64,000 nucleotides of DNA from SZUA-378 sp036652815 (GTDB lineage Bacteria > Bacillota > Clostridia > Lachnospirales > Lachnospiraceae): positions 1 to 64,000 of the forward strand of contig JAVVVE010000002.1 in NCBI GenBank assembly GCA_036652815.1. The letters run 5' to 3'. Position numbers and translations under genes: made by a program. How positions within the stretch are numbered: position 1 is the stretch's first letter; each line of letters opens with the position of its first letter. The notes under the pieces are model-generated. The model was not told the DNA's origin, made no database searches, and saw nothing but the letters and a program-made list of their open reading frames with translations. Of this stretch, positions 26,567 through 35,811 are shown in pieces.

Positions 26567-26965
26567 TTATGCGAATTTAGCTAAAATCCCATTGACAAAA
26601 GAAGAAGAACCGTCCTGCCCAAATTTCTTCGCCAATTCTACCGCTTCATTGATTGCCACAGAATCAGGCACCTCACTATCAAATTTAATCTCATAAACGG
26701 CAAGTCGCAGAATCGTCAAATCCACTTTTCCCATTCTACCGGTTTTCCAGCTCTCCGCTACCTGATTCAGCAGGATATCGATCTCTTCCTTCTTCTCTAC
26801 AATATGCTCAAACTTCTCAGTAATATAGGCTTTATCCTCTTCACTGATTACCTTCTCGCTTCCCGAAAAAAAGAATCGTGTCTGTTCTGCCATCTCTGCA
26901 GGTGGATTAAACTCAACCCTAAACAATAATTTAAATATCTGTTCTCGTAATTCACGTCGTCCCAT
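26567..26965 (-). CDS. nusB: Transcription antitermination factor NusB
   Basis: The product has 132 residues, an all-helical NusB fold. The family segments are the N-terminal RRELREQIFKLLFR, the central TILRLAVYEIKFD, and VAINEAVELAKKFG...FVNGILAKF. With NusE (S10) it binds boxA in rRNA leaders to allow antitermination. It lies eight bases after the asp23 gene, and this Asp23-NusB-XseA order is usual in Clostridia. Confidence 0.96.
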   Translation of the reverse strand: MGRRELREQIFKLLFRVEFNPPAEMAEQTRFFFSGSEKVISEEDKAYITEKFEHIVEKKEEIDILLNQVAESWKTGRMGKVDLTILRLAVYEIKFDSEVPDSVAINEAVELAKKFGQDGSSSFVNGILAKFA

Positions 26966-26973
26966 GGATCTCC

Positions 26974-27360
26974 CTACTGTTGTTCTGTCATATTAACACC
27001 GGCAATTCTGATATTGACATCTGAGACTTCCAGTCCTGTCATATTCTCAATGGCGGTTTTGACTTTATCCTGTACTTTTTGACAAGTTGCCGGAATATTA
27101 TATCCATATTCCAGAGTGACTGATAAATCCACGGTAGCAACCCCTTCCAGCACTTCTACCTTAACACCTTTTGTCAGTCGTTTCATCCCGACTTTACTCA
27201 TTAATTCATTGGTGATCGTCCCAATCATAGCGGACACACCTTCTACCTCAGTCGCTGCTATTCCTGCTATCATAGCAACCACATCATCTGCTATCTTCAC
27301 AGAGCCTATATGTTCATCTTCTTTTAATACATAACTGCTTCTATCTGTTTCCTTTTCCAT
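26974..27360 (-). CDS. Asp23/Gls24 family envelope stress protein
   Basis: The product has 128 residues. The single Asp23 domain shows GSVKIADDVVAMIAGIAATEVEGV near the N-terminus and VTLEYGYNIPATCQKVQDKVKTAI, typical of the YloU/YqhY subfamily. The YqhY-type member normally precedes nusB and in Bacillus is linked to fatty-acid synthesis control; the molecular role is not settled. It carries no membrane segment. The 106-base gap upstream has no recognisable terminator. Confidence 0.9.
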   Translation of the reverse strand: MEKETDRSSYVLKEDEHIGSVKIADDVVAMIAGIAATEVEGVSAMIGTITNELMSKVGMKRLTKGVKVEVLEGVATVDLSVTLEYGYNIPATCQKVQDKVKTAIENMTGLEVSDVNIRIAGVNMTEQQ

Positions 27361-27466
27361 GCTAAGAACCTCCTTATATCTCTATTATAACTGCTTAAGG
27401 TACAGTATATCAAATCCACCTAATTTTGCATAGTCCCAAATCATCGGTTCCGCATAACACGGTTCC

Positions 27467-28747
27467 TCATAACCAAAAGCTGAATGTCAGTTGTTCTTCG
27501 CTGCCGGTATAGGCGATACTGCCATCTCCGGATTGCAAATACTGAAATACCTTTTGATTGGCAATCAAAGACTCTTCCATCTGGTTGTACACCTCTAATG
27601 AGGCACATTTGAGAGTCACATAAGGGATACCGCTCTCATACGCTTTGAAAAATAAAGCTACCACCTGTTCGTCCGCATACTCTGTAAAATAAGCACCCTC
27701 TCTGACATAATAATTGGCATCCATAGAAACACATCTGGGCATCGGTACTACATTGTCTATCCTATGTGTCTTACATAATTGATCTGTGGTAACACAGAGG
27801 TAGTCATAGTTAATCGTCGGAAGATTCTGTACCTCTGCCTGTACTTCTCCTTCATTGAACTCATAATATGCATCTCCCCATGTGACATCTACATAATAAT
27901 ATGCGCCGTCAATCTGAACCAGATTCCATGCATGTCCATCTCCATTATCCACATATCCCAGCACCAGTGTGGTATTCACACCACATCGATTTAATAAAAA
28001 CTGCATCGCTTTTGCATATCCCTGACATACCGACTTGCCATACACAAAAACAGAGCATATATTCTGATTCTCCGGTGCCTGTAGCTGATACTGGGTATGG
28101 GACACCAGATACTCATAGATATAACGTACCTTTTCGTACTCATCACTGTTGGGTGGTAATCCTCCGAGACAAGTAGTGGCATAGGCTTCAATCGCTGCAT
28201 TCATCTGTTCAATCTGTGGAGTATCCATCGTATAGGTTCCTGTCAGGGAGATCCGTAATACCTCCTGCTCCATAGAATGCTTGGTATATTCATATCCTTT
28301 CACATAGTAGATTTCCGGATGGTCATTTAAGACGCATTGAAATACTTTGTCGATCTCGCTTGGGCTGGTAGAAGATACTACCACTTCCTGTTCGCGATTT
28401 TGCAAGATCGTCAAAATCTCCACATAAAGAGGATGTAACGTTTCCTCCAGCATATCATAGGCATAGAGACCTGACTGAGCCGCTTCTAAAGACTTAAGGC
28501 CTTCCTCGTTCAGCCCCAGAGTCTCTCTTTTATCCCGATCTTTTTCCGGCAACTGGGCATCTGCATCTGTCCTATCCGTTCCGGTTACTTCATACGCGAT
28601 CGTATCCAACAGCGGATTCGGATGCACAGCAGAGGTGCGCTCTTCTTCTACGACCGGCGTTAGTATCTCTTCCACTTTAGTAGGGGTCGAACATGCGGTA
28701 ATACAGCACATTAACAATATAACAAGCGTTATTGTTATTTTTTTCAT
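27467..28747 (-). CDS. Transglutaminase-like domain lipoprotein
   Basis: The product has 426 residues. The signal peptide ends in a lipobox ITAC with Cys19 as the lipidated residue, so the protein is probably anchored outside the membrane. A charged spacer (20-90) precedes a helical region, and the transglutaminase-like core has C241 in GKSVCQGYAKAMQ, H272 in GDGHAWNLV and D287 in YVDVTWGD, a complete Cys-His-Asp triad. Such proteins may act as cell-surface cysteine proteases or protein/peptide cross-linkers; the substrate is unknown. It lies 20 bases after prfC with no obvious functional tie to its neighbours. Confidence 0.88.
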   Translation of the reverse strand: MKKITITLVILLMCCITACSTPTKVEEILTPVVEEERTSAVHPNPLLDTIAYEVTGTDRTDADAQLPEKDRDKRETLGLNEEGLKSLEAAQSGLYAYDMLEETLHPLYVEILTILQNREQEVVVSSTSPSEIDKVFQCVLNDHPEIYYVKGYEYTKHSMEQEVLRISLTGTYTMDTPQIEQMNAAIEAYATTCLGGLPPNSDEYEKVRYIYEYLVSHTQYQLQAPENQNICSVFVYGKSVCQGYAKAMQFLLNRCGVNTTLVLGYVDNGDGHAWNLVQIDGAYYYVDVTWGDAYYEFNEGEVQAEVQNLPTINYDYLCVTTDQLCKTHRIDNVVPMPRCVSMDANYYVREGAYFTEYADEQVVALFFKAYESGIPYVTLKCASLEVYNQMEESLIANQKVFQYLQSGDGSIAYTGSEEQLTFSFWL

Positions 28748-28767
28748 TCATACCATCCAATCATTTC

Positions 28768-30354
28768 TCAGTGTCCAAATTCCGATAATACCAAACCTTT
28801 ATTACGGTCTAACGTCATGCCGATACTCCACTGATTCACAAACAACAGAAGCGGTGCACCTTTTAGATCTTTTACCTTCTTCATATCCGAAGTCCCAACG
28901 AGATGTTGTAAATCGACCTCATCCTTATTCTCAATCCAGCGAATATGTTCATAAGGCAATGGGTCTAAGCGAATCTCCACTTTATATTCATTCTCAAGAC
29001 GATATTTCAACACATCAAATTGCAGAACTCCGACGACACCGACGATAATCTCTTCCATCCCCGTATTGTATTCCTGAAAGATCTGGATCGCTCCCTCCTG
29101 TGCAATCTGCAGGATCCCTTTCATAAATTGTTTCCGTTTCATCGTATCCATCTGTACCAGTCTGCCGAAATGTTCCGGTGCAAAAGTAGGGATGCCCTCA
29201 TAAGCAAATCTTTCATTGGGCATACAAATCGTATCTCCAATCGAGAAGATCCCCGGGTCGAATACTCCTATAATATCCCCTGCATAAGCCTCTTCCACTA
29301 TCTTACGGTCACTGGCCATGATCTGCTGTGGCTGTGATAAACGCATGATTTTATCTCCCTGAATATGTCGTACCTCCATTCCGGCTTCAAATTTACCGGT
29401 ACAGATACGCATAAAGGCGATTCTATCTCTATGTGCTTTATTCATATTAGCCTGTATCTTAAAGACAAAAGCAGAGAACTCCTTGTCTGTAGGATAAATC
29501 AATCCAATATCTGCTGCTCGAGGCAGAGGGGCTGATGTCATATTTAAAAAATGCTGTAAAAATATTTCAACACCAAAATTAGTCAATGCCGAACCAAAGA
29601 ATACCGGTGTCAGCTCGCCTTGCTGGATCCTTTCCAGATTATAAGGATCACTTGCTCCATCCAACAGGGCAATCTCATCTTCCAATTGTTGTTTACATTC
29701 TGCCCCGATATAAGAAAGGAGCTTGTCCGTATCAGAGGTTGGGATCGTGACTGTCGAACCTTCCTGTGTGCCCTTTTTCGTGTCCGTATAAGTGACAACG
29801 CAGTCTTCTTTCCGCTCATAAATCCCCTTAAATCCTTTTCCCGAACCAATAGGCCAGTTAATGGGACAGGTTGAGATACCCAGTTCCTTTTCTATCTCAT
29901 CTAAGAGCTCATAAGAATCTCTGGCTTCCCGATCCATCTTATTAATAAAAGTAAAGATGGGGATTTTGCGCATAACGCATACTTTAAAAAGCTTTCTGGT
30001 CTGTGCTTCTACACCCTTAGAAGCATCGATAACCATAACTGCCGAATCGGCTGCCATCAGGGTGCGATACGTATCTTCCGAGAAATCCTGATGTCCCGGT
30101 GTATCCAAAATATTAATACAATAATTCTGATATTCAAATTGAAGCACCGAAGAAGTGACTGAGATACCTCTCTCCTTCTCAATCTCCATCCAATCAGATA
30201 CTGCATGCTTTGCAGTTGCCTTTCCTTTGACACTACCTGCCTGGTTAATCGCTCCCCCATATAACAAGAATTTCTCTGTCAGGGTTGTCTTACCTGCATC
30301 CGGATGTGAAATAATGGCAAAGGTTCTTCGTCTGTTAATCTCTGTATCTATCAT
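28768..30354 (-). CDS. prfC: Peptide chain release factor 3
   Basis: The product has 528 residues. GTPase motifs: SHPDAGKTTLTEK (P-loop, near 16-28), DTPGHQDFSEDTYR, and NKMDREARD. The long insertion and the C-terminal domain ending in LNEYKV-type RF3 blocks are present, and the length is right for RF3, not EF-G. It removes RF1/RF2 from the ribosome after termination. Its start overlaps the deoB stop as ATGA. Confidence 0.96.
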   Translation of the reverse strand: MIDTEINRRRTFAIISHPDAGKTTLTEKFLLYGGAINQAGSVKGKATAKHAVSDWMEIEKERGISVTSSVLQFEYQNYCINILDTPGHQDFSEDTYRTLMAADSAVMVIDASKGVEAQTRKLFKVCVMRKIPIFTFINKMDREARDSYELLDEIEKELGISTCPINWPIGSGKGFKGIYERKEDCVVTYTDTKKGTQEGSTVTIPTSDTDKLLSYIGAECKQQLEDEIALLDGASDPYNLERIQQGELTPVFFGSALTNFGVEIFLQHFLNMTSAPLPRAADIGLIYPTDKEFSAFVFKIQANMNKAHRDRIAFMRICTGKFEAGMEVRHIQGDKIMRLSQPQQIMASDRKIVEEAYAGDIIGVFDPGIFSIGDTICMPNERFAYEGIPTFAPEHFGRLVQMDTMKRKQFMKGILQIAQEGAIQIFQEYNTGMEEIIVGVVGVLQFDVLKYRLENEYKVEIRLDPLPYEHIRWIENKDEVDLQHLVGTSDMKKVKDLKGAPLLLFVNQWSIGMTLDRNKGLVLSEFGH

Positions 30355-31511
30355 CGTGTCTTCCTCATTGAAATCCCTTTTATCTGTGGCTCTATTCCAA
30401 GATAGTCAAGGACTGTTGCTCCGATATCTGAAAAAGTTTCTCTGGTTCCAAGGTTTGCAGGGGTAACCTGACTCCCATACATCAAGAAAGGTACATGTTC
30501 TCTGGAATGGTCTGTAGAAACAGTATAACCCGGGTCACAGCCATGATCTGCTGTCATCATAAGGACATCCTCTTCTCTAAGCTTTCCCATTAGTTGTGGC
30601 AGCATCTCATCAAAATAAGACAATGCCTTTGCATAGCCATCGATATCATTACGATGTCCATATAACATATCATAATCTACCAGATTTACAAAACAAAGGC
30701 CATGGAAATCACGATCCATCAAATCCAGTGTTTTCGCAATCCCATCTGCGTTACTCGTGGTATAAGTGTATTCCGTAATGCCTTTTCCCGCAAAAATATC
30801 ATGAATCTTACCCACTCCAATCACATCCATATGCTGATTGGATATTTGATCTAGCATCGTAATGTCCGGTGGCAGCAATGAATAATCATGGCGGTGTGAT
30901 GTTCTGGTATATTGTCCGTTTGTTCCGATAAACGGTCTGGCAATGACTCTGCCCACCCCAAGATCTCCTGTCAGCATCTCTCGTGCTTTTGCACAATATT
31001 GATAGAGCTCCTCCAAAGGCACAATATCTTCATGTGCCGCAATCTGAAAGACACTATCTGCGGAGGTATAGACGATCAGCTTGCCTGTCCTTACATGTTC
31101 CTCTCCATAAGCCTGTATGACCTCTGTCCCCGAGTATGGCTGATTACACAAGATTCCACGTCCCGTCATCTCACAAAATCTATCTAAAAAATCTTGTGGA
31201 AATCCGTTTGGAAACGTGGGTAATGGCTTACCCGAATACACACCTGCGATCTCCCAATGACCAATCGTGGTGTCTTTTCCTTTGGAAGCCTCTTTCATCC
31301 TTGCTACACATGCCGTTGGGCTCTCCTCTTGCTGTCCACACGTCACTCCATCTATATTAAATAGTCCAAGCTTACGCATGTTGGGCATGTGAAAAAAAGA
31401 ACTGGTCGATGCAGAACGAATGGTGTTGGTACCCGTATCACCATACGCTGCCGCATCCTCCATTTCTCCTATTCCAAAACTATCTAACACAATCAAAAAA
31501 ACTCTTCTCAT
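30351..31511 (-). CDS. deoB: Phosphopentomutase
   Basis: The product has 386 residues from the ATG at 31511, chosen because GGAGAG lies just upstream; an ATG four codons earlier is weaker. It interconverts ribose- or deoxyribose-1-phosphate and the 5-phosphates in nucleoside salvage. The alkaline-phosphatase-superfamily metal sites are visible: LIVLDSFGIGEMEDAAAYGD...GTNT near the start, DTTIGHWE, DYDMLYGHRND, and MMTADHGCDP with STDHSREHVPFL near the end. It overlaps prfC, an unusual partner, so they are probably cotranscribed for convenience only. Confidence 0.95.
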   Translation of the reverse strand: MRRVFLIVLDSFGIGEMEDAAAYGDTGTNTIRSASTSSFFHMPNMRKLGLFNIDGVTCGQQEESPTACVARMKEASKGKDTTIGHWEIAGVYSGKPLPTFPNGFPQDFLDRFCEMTGRGILCNQPYSGTEVIQAYGEEHVRTGKLIVYTSADSVFQIAAHEDIVPLEELYQYCAKAREMLTGDLGVGRVIARPFIGTNGQYTRTSHRHDYSLLPPDITMLDQISNQHMDVIGVGKIHDIFAGKGITEYTYTTSNADGIAKTLDLMDRDFHGLCFVNLVDYDMLYGHRNDIDGYAKALSYFDEMLPQLMGKLREEDVLMMTADHGCDPGYTVSTDHSREHVPFLMYGSQVTPANLGTRETFSDIGATVLDYLGIEPQIKGISMRKTR

Positions 31512-31617
31512 GATTCTCTCCATTTCTATTGTACTTTCGCATCTATTGCATATGCTTCCTATGATATCATTATTTTATGTATTTTTCTACTTAAATTTAA
31601 ATGACCCGATGCAAAGT

Positions 31618-32334
31618 CTAAATTGCAGTAATGATTATGTTCGCAGCCTCAACCCCTGTTTTTCTTTTTACAATATCTTCAATCTGTGCTCTCTGTGCAT
31701 CTGTCAGTTCTCCTGCACTCACTACAACATCCACCGAGCCATCGCTCATACTGACCACTGCATCTGTAAATCCTTTGGCTTCCAGCAAAATCTCTGCTGA
31801 CATTTCTTTTTCGGCCACATTGGTAAGTGCGATCATACTGTCAATGGCATCCTGTTTCTGACTACTTTCAATATTTTGATTATCAATGACTTCTAGGAAC
31901 ATCTCCTTATTCTTAGCTCTTGTTTGTTCTTTTACCAGTTTTGCACTGGCCAGATTGCCAACCGTGCTACTGGTAAATACCGCTTCCCCCGGAGTCTCAG
32001 GCGTGGCATCCGGTGTTGCTGTGGTAGCTGCTGCTGCGGTAGTTACTGATGCTGCGGTATCTACTGCTGCTGCGGTATCTTCCGCTACATCCGTACTGGT
32101 TAATGCGACCTCCGAATCCAGGCTTTCGATATCTATCAATTCATCCTGTTTCACGCTCTCCAGTGAAATATCTGCCGCATCTGCTTCCGTTATCTGTGTT
32201 GTACCATCTGTAGTTACCATTGCGATCTCTTCTTCCCCTATTTTATTACTTGTAAAATTCAAATATCCGGCGATTGCAATCATAATAGCCAATGCTGTAA
32301 TCATAATTTGATTCTTTTTTAGTATTCCCTTCAT
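31618..32334 (-). CDS. spoIIIAH: Stage III sporulation protein AH
   Basis: The product has 238 residues. One N-terminal membrane span (about 10-27) is followed by a low-complexity Ala/Thr/Val-rich linker (about 85-118) and a C-terminal YscJ/FliF-like ring-forming domain with AEILLEAKGFTDAVVSMSDG and ending AANIIITAI. In Bacillus it forms the mother-cell part of the SpoIIIAH-SpoIIQ channel between mother cell and forespore. It is cut off from spoIIIAA-AG by a chemoreceptor gene and that gene's terminator, but has its own sigma-E-like promoter. The Ala/Thr linker is longer than in many relatives. Confidence 0.93.
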   Translation of the reverse strand: MKGILKKNQIMITALAIMIAIAGYLNFTSNKIGEEEIAMVTTDGTTQITEADAADISLESVKQDELIDIESLDSEVALTSTDVAEDTAAAVDTAASVTTAAAATTATPDATPETPGEAVFTSSTVGNLASAKLVKEQTRAKNKEMFLEVIDNQNIESSQKQDAIDSMIALTNVAEKEMSAEILLEAKGFTDAVVSMSDGSVDVVVSAGELTDAQRAQIEDIVKRKTGVEAANIIITAI

Positions 32335-32379
32335 TGTATTCTCCCCTTTACTTTGCTATAGTTTCCTCTAACTACTTTC

Positions 32380-32408
32380 ATTTTATGTAACCACCCTTTC
32401 ACATATGC
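32380..32408 (-). promoter_or_regulatory. Sigma-E-like promoter of spoIIIAH
   Basis: -35 GCATATG (32402-32408), 14-bp spacer, -10 CATAAAAT (32380-32387), against the Bacillus sigma-E consensus kmATATT-N13/14-CATACAhT: six of seven and seven of eight. Confidence 0.6.
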
Positions 32409-32419
32409 TAAATCCACAC

Positions 32420-32470
32420 AAAAAGAAAAGAAGTCAGTGTCGGAGGAATATCCTCCTACACCGGCTTCTT
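32420..32470 (-). terminator. Intrinsic terminator of the spoIIIA-embedded chemoreceptor
   Basis: A long stem (32428-32447 / 32451-32470) with a few mismatches and a T-rich tail on the minus strand. It separates the chemoreceptor from spoIIIAH. Confidence 0.85.
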
Positions 32471-32498
32471 TGTTACATTTAGGTTTAAGCATGCAGGT

Positions 32499-34451
32499 TT
32501 AAATATGCAATTTGAATATGCTGACCAATTCTTTCATAAGCTGTGCCTGACTGGACAGCTCTTCGCTGGAAGCTGCGCTTTCTTCTGCGGTTGCTGCATT
32601 AGATTCTACCACATTGGATATCTGATCAACCGCCTGCGATATCTCTTCCATATAACCGATCTGGCTATTGGCAGCTGTATAAATCTCATCCACCAGACCT
32701 ACCACCTTCTCAGTTCCACCTACGATCTTATTTAAAGATTCCGCTGTTTCCCCTGCGATTTTACTACCTTCCTGTACTGCGGTAATGGATTCTTGAATTA
32801 AGTTCGTAATATCTTTCGTTGCATTCGCACTTTCCTCTGCCAGGCTACGTACCTCTTCTGCTACGACAGCAAAGCCTCTGCCCGCTTCTCCTGCTCTGGC
32901 TGCTTCAATCGCCGCATTCAATGACAGTAAATTGGTTTGGGATGCGATATCTTCTATCGTTTTGACGATTTCTTCAATCTTAGCAGAAGATACTGAGATG
33001 TCATCCATTGCCTTGACCATCTGAACCATCTTCTGATTCCCTTCCTGTACCGCACGCTGCGTCTGTGCCGTATTGGTACTGGCCTCTTTTGCACTTGCGG
33101 CATTTCCTTTGATACGTTCCACGATCTCACTGATCCCTGCATTGAGCTCTTCTATACTACTTGCCTGATCCGTAGTTCCCTGTGATAGCACCTGTGCTGC
33201 TTCTGATACCTGTGCAGAGCCTGATGCCACTTGATCGGATGCAGCCAGTATCTGTGCCAAAGTCTTACTTAAACCCACGATGATTTCTTTCAGGGAATTT
33301 TCCATCTGCTGAAATTCACCTATGTATTCCACTTGTGGTACAATATTAAAGTTACCATTGGCAAGCTCCATCAATCCTCTGCCCGTATCATCTATGATCG
33401 CTTTGGTCGTTTTTGTCATAACACGCATACTATCCGCAAGAGAACCGATCTCATCCTGCGATTGAAAAGTAAGATCAATATCATAATCCCCCTTTGCCAT
33501 TTTGACCGATGCATGCTCTATTTCCTTCAGCGGTGTAATAATCCCTGTGCATAGCTTAAGGATCAGTATAATGCCAGCAAGGAGAGCCACGATTGCTACC
33601 CCTACGGTCACTAAGATACCGGTATAGGTGCTTTGTAAGAACTCAGATTGTGCTACTGTGATATAAATACCCCAGTTATTAGACTCCGCAATCGGAGTAT
33701 ATGCCATAAATTTACTCTTCCCACCATAGGAGTAATCTCCAAATCCGGTATTGCCTGCCACCACTTCCTGCTCCAGTGCCGCAAGCTTCTTAAGCTGTTT
33801 GTCATTCACCGCTTCTTTGCCTGTATTATATTGGTCTAATACCAGCTGCACATCATAAAAAGCAATGGTCGTTCCGTTTTTATCGATAATCGCCGCATTC
33901 CCTGTTTTACCTACCGAAATACCTTTTACAATCTCACATAAGAAAGTGGCATCTACACCGGCACAAACAACTCCGTCGAATTGTCCGTTTTTCATAATAG
34001 GTGCTGCAATCATAATATTCATCGTTCCATTATCTTTACGAATCAACGGATCTGATACCGCAGGTTGTCCACTGCTCTTACATTGTTGAAAATAATCTCT
34101 GTCAGCTATATTACTTCCACCTGGAGTCATACCATTCGCATCCGATATATCTAGGGAGGTGAATCCATGTGCTGCACTGACCACTTTTGCCTGTCCTTCC
34201 GGTATTACCCCATCCAGCATGGATACCGTAAGTGCGATTTCTTTCACGACTTCTTTATATCCATTTAATTCTGCCGTCACTTGATTACCGGCAATCTGAA
34301 CCGCTTCTGTCATCGTTTGATCGAGGGAACTAACCGTACTGTTATAGTTAATAACAGATGCTATTGTTCCAATCAGTACTAAGGAAACGCATAAAACAAG
34401 GAGCATCGTTGCTAATAATTTGACTTTTAAGCTTTTTGCATTTTTAAACAT
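32499..34451 (-). CDS. Methyl-accepting chemotaxis protein with Cache sensor domain
   Basis: The product has 650 residues. First membrane span about 12-33; an extracellular double-Cache-like sensor (about 40-275) with SLDISDANG, ADRDYFQQ and AAPIMKNGQFDGVVCAGVD; second span about 277-305; HAMP; then the cytoplasmic signalling domain with the conserved hairpin tip (QTNLLSLNAAIEAARAGEAGRGFA). The ligand is unknown; dCache receptors often bind amino acids or organic acids. It lies inside the spoIIIA cluster between AG and AH, which is unusual, with its own sigma-A promoter and terminator. Its sensor differs from the three 564-residue receptors at 55-61 kb. Confidence 0.93.
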   Translation of the reverse strand: MFKNAKSLKVKLLATMLLVLCVSLVLIGTIASVINYNSTVSSLDQTMTEAVQIAGNQVTAELNGYKEVVKEIALTVSMLDGVIPEGQAKVVSAAHGFTSLDISDANGMTPGGSNIADRDYFQQCKSSGQPAVSDPLIRKDNGTMNIMIAAPIMKNGQFDGVVCAGVDATFLCEIVKGISVGKTGNAAIIDKNGTTIAFYDVQLVLDQYNTGKEAVNDKQLKKLAALEQEVVAGNTGFGDYSYGGKSKFMAYTPIAESNNWGIYITVAQSEFLQSTYTGILVTVGVAIVALLAGIILILKLCTGIITPLKEIEHASVKMAKGDYDIDLTFQSQDEIGSLADSMRVMTKTTKAIIDDTGRGLMELANGNFNIVPQVEYIGEFQQMENSLKEIIVGLSKTLAQILAASDQVASGSAQVSEAAQVLSQGTTDQASSIEELNAGISEIVERIKGNAASAKEASTNTAQTQRAVQEGNQKMVQMVKAMDDISVSSAKIEEIVKTIEDIASQTNLLSLNAAIEAARAGEAGRGFAVVAEEVRSLAEESANATKDITNLIQESITAVQEGSKIAGETAESLNKIVGGTEKVVGLVDEIYTAANSQIGYMEEISQAVDQISNVVESNAATAEESAASSEELSSQAQLMKELVSIFKLHI

Positions 34452-34486
34452 AGATTATTCTCCTTTTTTTGTTTAATTTTGATATA

Positions 34487-34515
34487 ATTTTATCACGCTA
34501 CTTTGTGAAAGTCAA
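34487..34515 (-). promoter_or_regulatory. Sigma-A promoter of the spoIIIA-embedded chemoreceptor
   Basis: -35 TTGACT (34510-34515), 17-bp spacer, -10 TAAAAT (34487-34492), just downstream of the spoIIIAG stop. Confidence 0.7.
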
Positions 34516-34528
34516 CTCTAACAGGGCA

Positions 34529-35185
34529 TTACGTTAAATTCATTTGAACCACTTTTATTTTATGTGCTTCAATTCCAAAAAGTGCCTGAAGCACTTCCGT
34601 AATCGAAGCATTTACAAATGCATTGCCACCGCCCTCTGCTACCACGACTACCCCTTCAATATCCGGTTCCAGTTGTTTAATAACGTAAGGAATCTGATTT
34701 CCTTCTGCATCTGTTATATACACAGTGACCTCTTCACTGCTCCTATCATTTACATTTCTATTTCCACCCTCTGCATCGGATTCGGTAGTAATGGAACGGG
34801 TATTGGGAATATCTTTTTCGATGACTTGCTCTTTGGAGGCACGAAGTGTAATCATCACCTTGGTTTTGCCCACGCCATCCATCGCGGACAAAGTCTTTGC
34901 GACTTTTTCTTCCATATATTGCGTATAAGTAAGTTCTTCATCCTTCCAATCCTCTTCCCGGGTCATCGTCTGTATTTCCTTTTCCTTCGTATTAGGCATG
35001 AGTTCTTTGGTTGGATTCGTCGTTTTTTTCGTTGGAATTGCAATGATAAAGAGCAATACACCGGACAAGAGTAAGATAATACAGGTATCTTTTCCCAGCT
35101 TTGATTTCCATTCTATTATTTTTTCATGTATCCCCGTTTTTTCCTGTATCCCATTTTTTTCCTGTATCCCGTTTTTTTCAATCAT
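34529..35185 (-). CDS. spoIIIAG: Stage III sporulation protein AG
   Basis: The product has 218 residues. One membrane span at about 34-52, then the conserved core TYTQYMEEKVAKTLSAMDGVGKTKVMITL and the C-terminal GVVVVAEGGGNAFVNASITEVLQALFGI, a ring-building fold related to secretion-system proteins. In Bacillus it forms a large ring in the mother-cell membrane of the feeding-tube complex. The extreme N-terminus has three copies of a hexapeptide (EKNGIQ-type) from an 18-bp repeat. Its start overlaps the end of spoIIIAF by eight bases. Confidence 0.94.
   Translation of the reverse strand: MIEKNGIQEKNGIQEKTGIHEKIIEWKSKLGKDTCIILLLSGVLLFIIAIPTKKTTNPTKELMPNTKEKEIQTMTREEDWKDEELTYTQYMEEKVAKTLSAMDGVGKTKVMITLRASKEQVIEKDIPNTRSITTESDAEGGNRNVNDRSSEEVTVYITDAEGNQIPYVIKQLEPDIEGVVVVAEGGGNAFVNASITEVLQALFGIEAHKIKVVQMNLT
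35126..35179. repeat. Three 18-bp tandem repeats at the spoIIIAG 5' end
   Basis: In-frame 18-bp units encode EKNGIQ, EKNGIQ and EKTGIH at residues 3-20 of SpoIIIAG, in the short cytoplasmic segment before the membrane span. Confidence 0.85.
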
Positions 35186-35807
35186 GCAGTGCTACCTCCA
35201 CATACGTTTTTTCTACTCCCAGAATCTTTGCTATTTGCTCTTGATACTGCGATATCTCCTGAGTGGTCTGTATCTGCTGTATTGAATCCATCTGTTGTAT
35301 CCTCTCATTTTGACTGCTCTGTTCCTCTATCTTTATTTTTTTCACTCTACTATCTTTTATGTTTCGATCCGTCTGTACCGGTGTTAAAAATACCACGATT
35401 CTGGCATTTTTAGATTGAGAGGTTCCGTCTGCTTCTATTCCAATCAGCACCACTTGTTCTACTTCCCTCCCCGTTATCTCATTGTTTAATCTTGATTTAA
35501 TTTCTTTTTCCATGCTTTCTATGACTGCATCATAAGAAGATGCCTCGCTTGTATCAACCGGCATGCCTGCCTGTTCCAACTGTTCCATCTCATGCTCATA
35601 CTGTTCTATTGCCTGATTATATTCCGTCATGATATCTTTACCGCTAAGTTCCAAAATCGGCAGCACCAGCATACTAAGAATCATAACATTGCATAATACC
35701 CTCATATATTTTTCATAGGTTTCATTGGGTCTAAAATGCAACAATGTTTGTGCGATTACAACAAAGATACCCACCCTTTTGATAATCAAAAAAAATGCAT
35801 CTGCCAA
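35178..35807 (-). CDS. spoIIIAF: Stage III sporulation protein AF
   Basis: The product has 209 residues. Two membrane spans lie near the N-terminus (about 7-24 and 37-56), followed by a soluble Glu/Gln/Ser-rich region with the conserved NNEITGREVEQVVLIGIE and a C-terminal piece KILGVEKTYVEVAL. It is part of the mother-cell SpoIIIA complex. It overlaps spoIIIAG and follows spoIIIAE by four bases. Confidence 0.92.
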   Translation of the reverse strand: MADAFFLIIKRVGIFVVIAQTLLHFRPNETYEKYMRVLCNVMILSMLVLPILELSGKDIMTEYNQAIEQYEHEMEQLEQAGMPVDTSEASSYDAVIESMEKEIKSRLNNEITGREVEQVVLIGIEADGTSQSKNARIVVFLTPVQTDRNIKDSRVKKIKIEEQSSQNERIQQMDSIQQIQTTQEISQYQEQIAKILGVEKTYVEVALHD

Positions 35808-35811
35808 ATCA

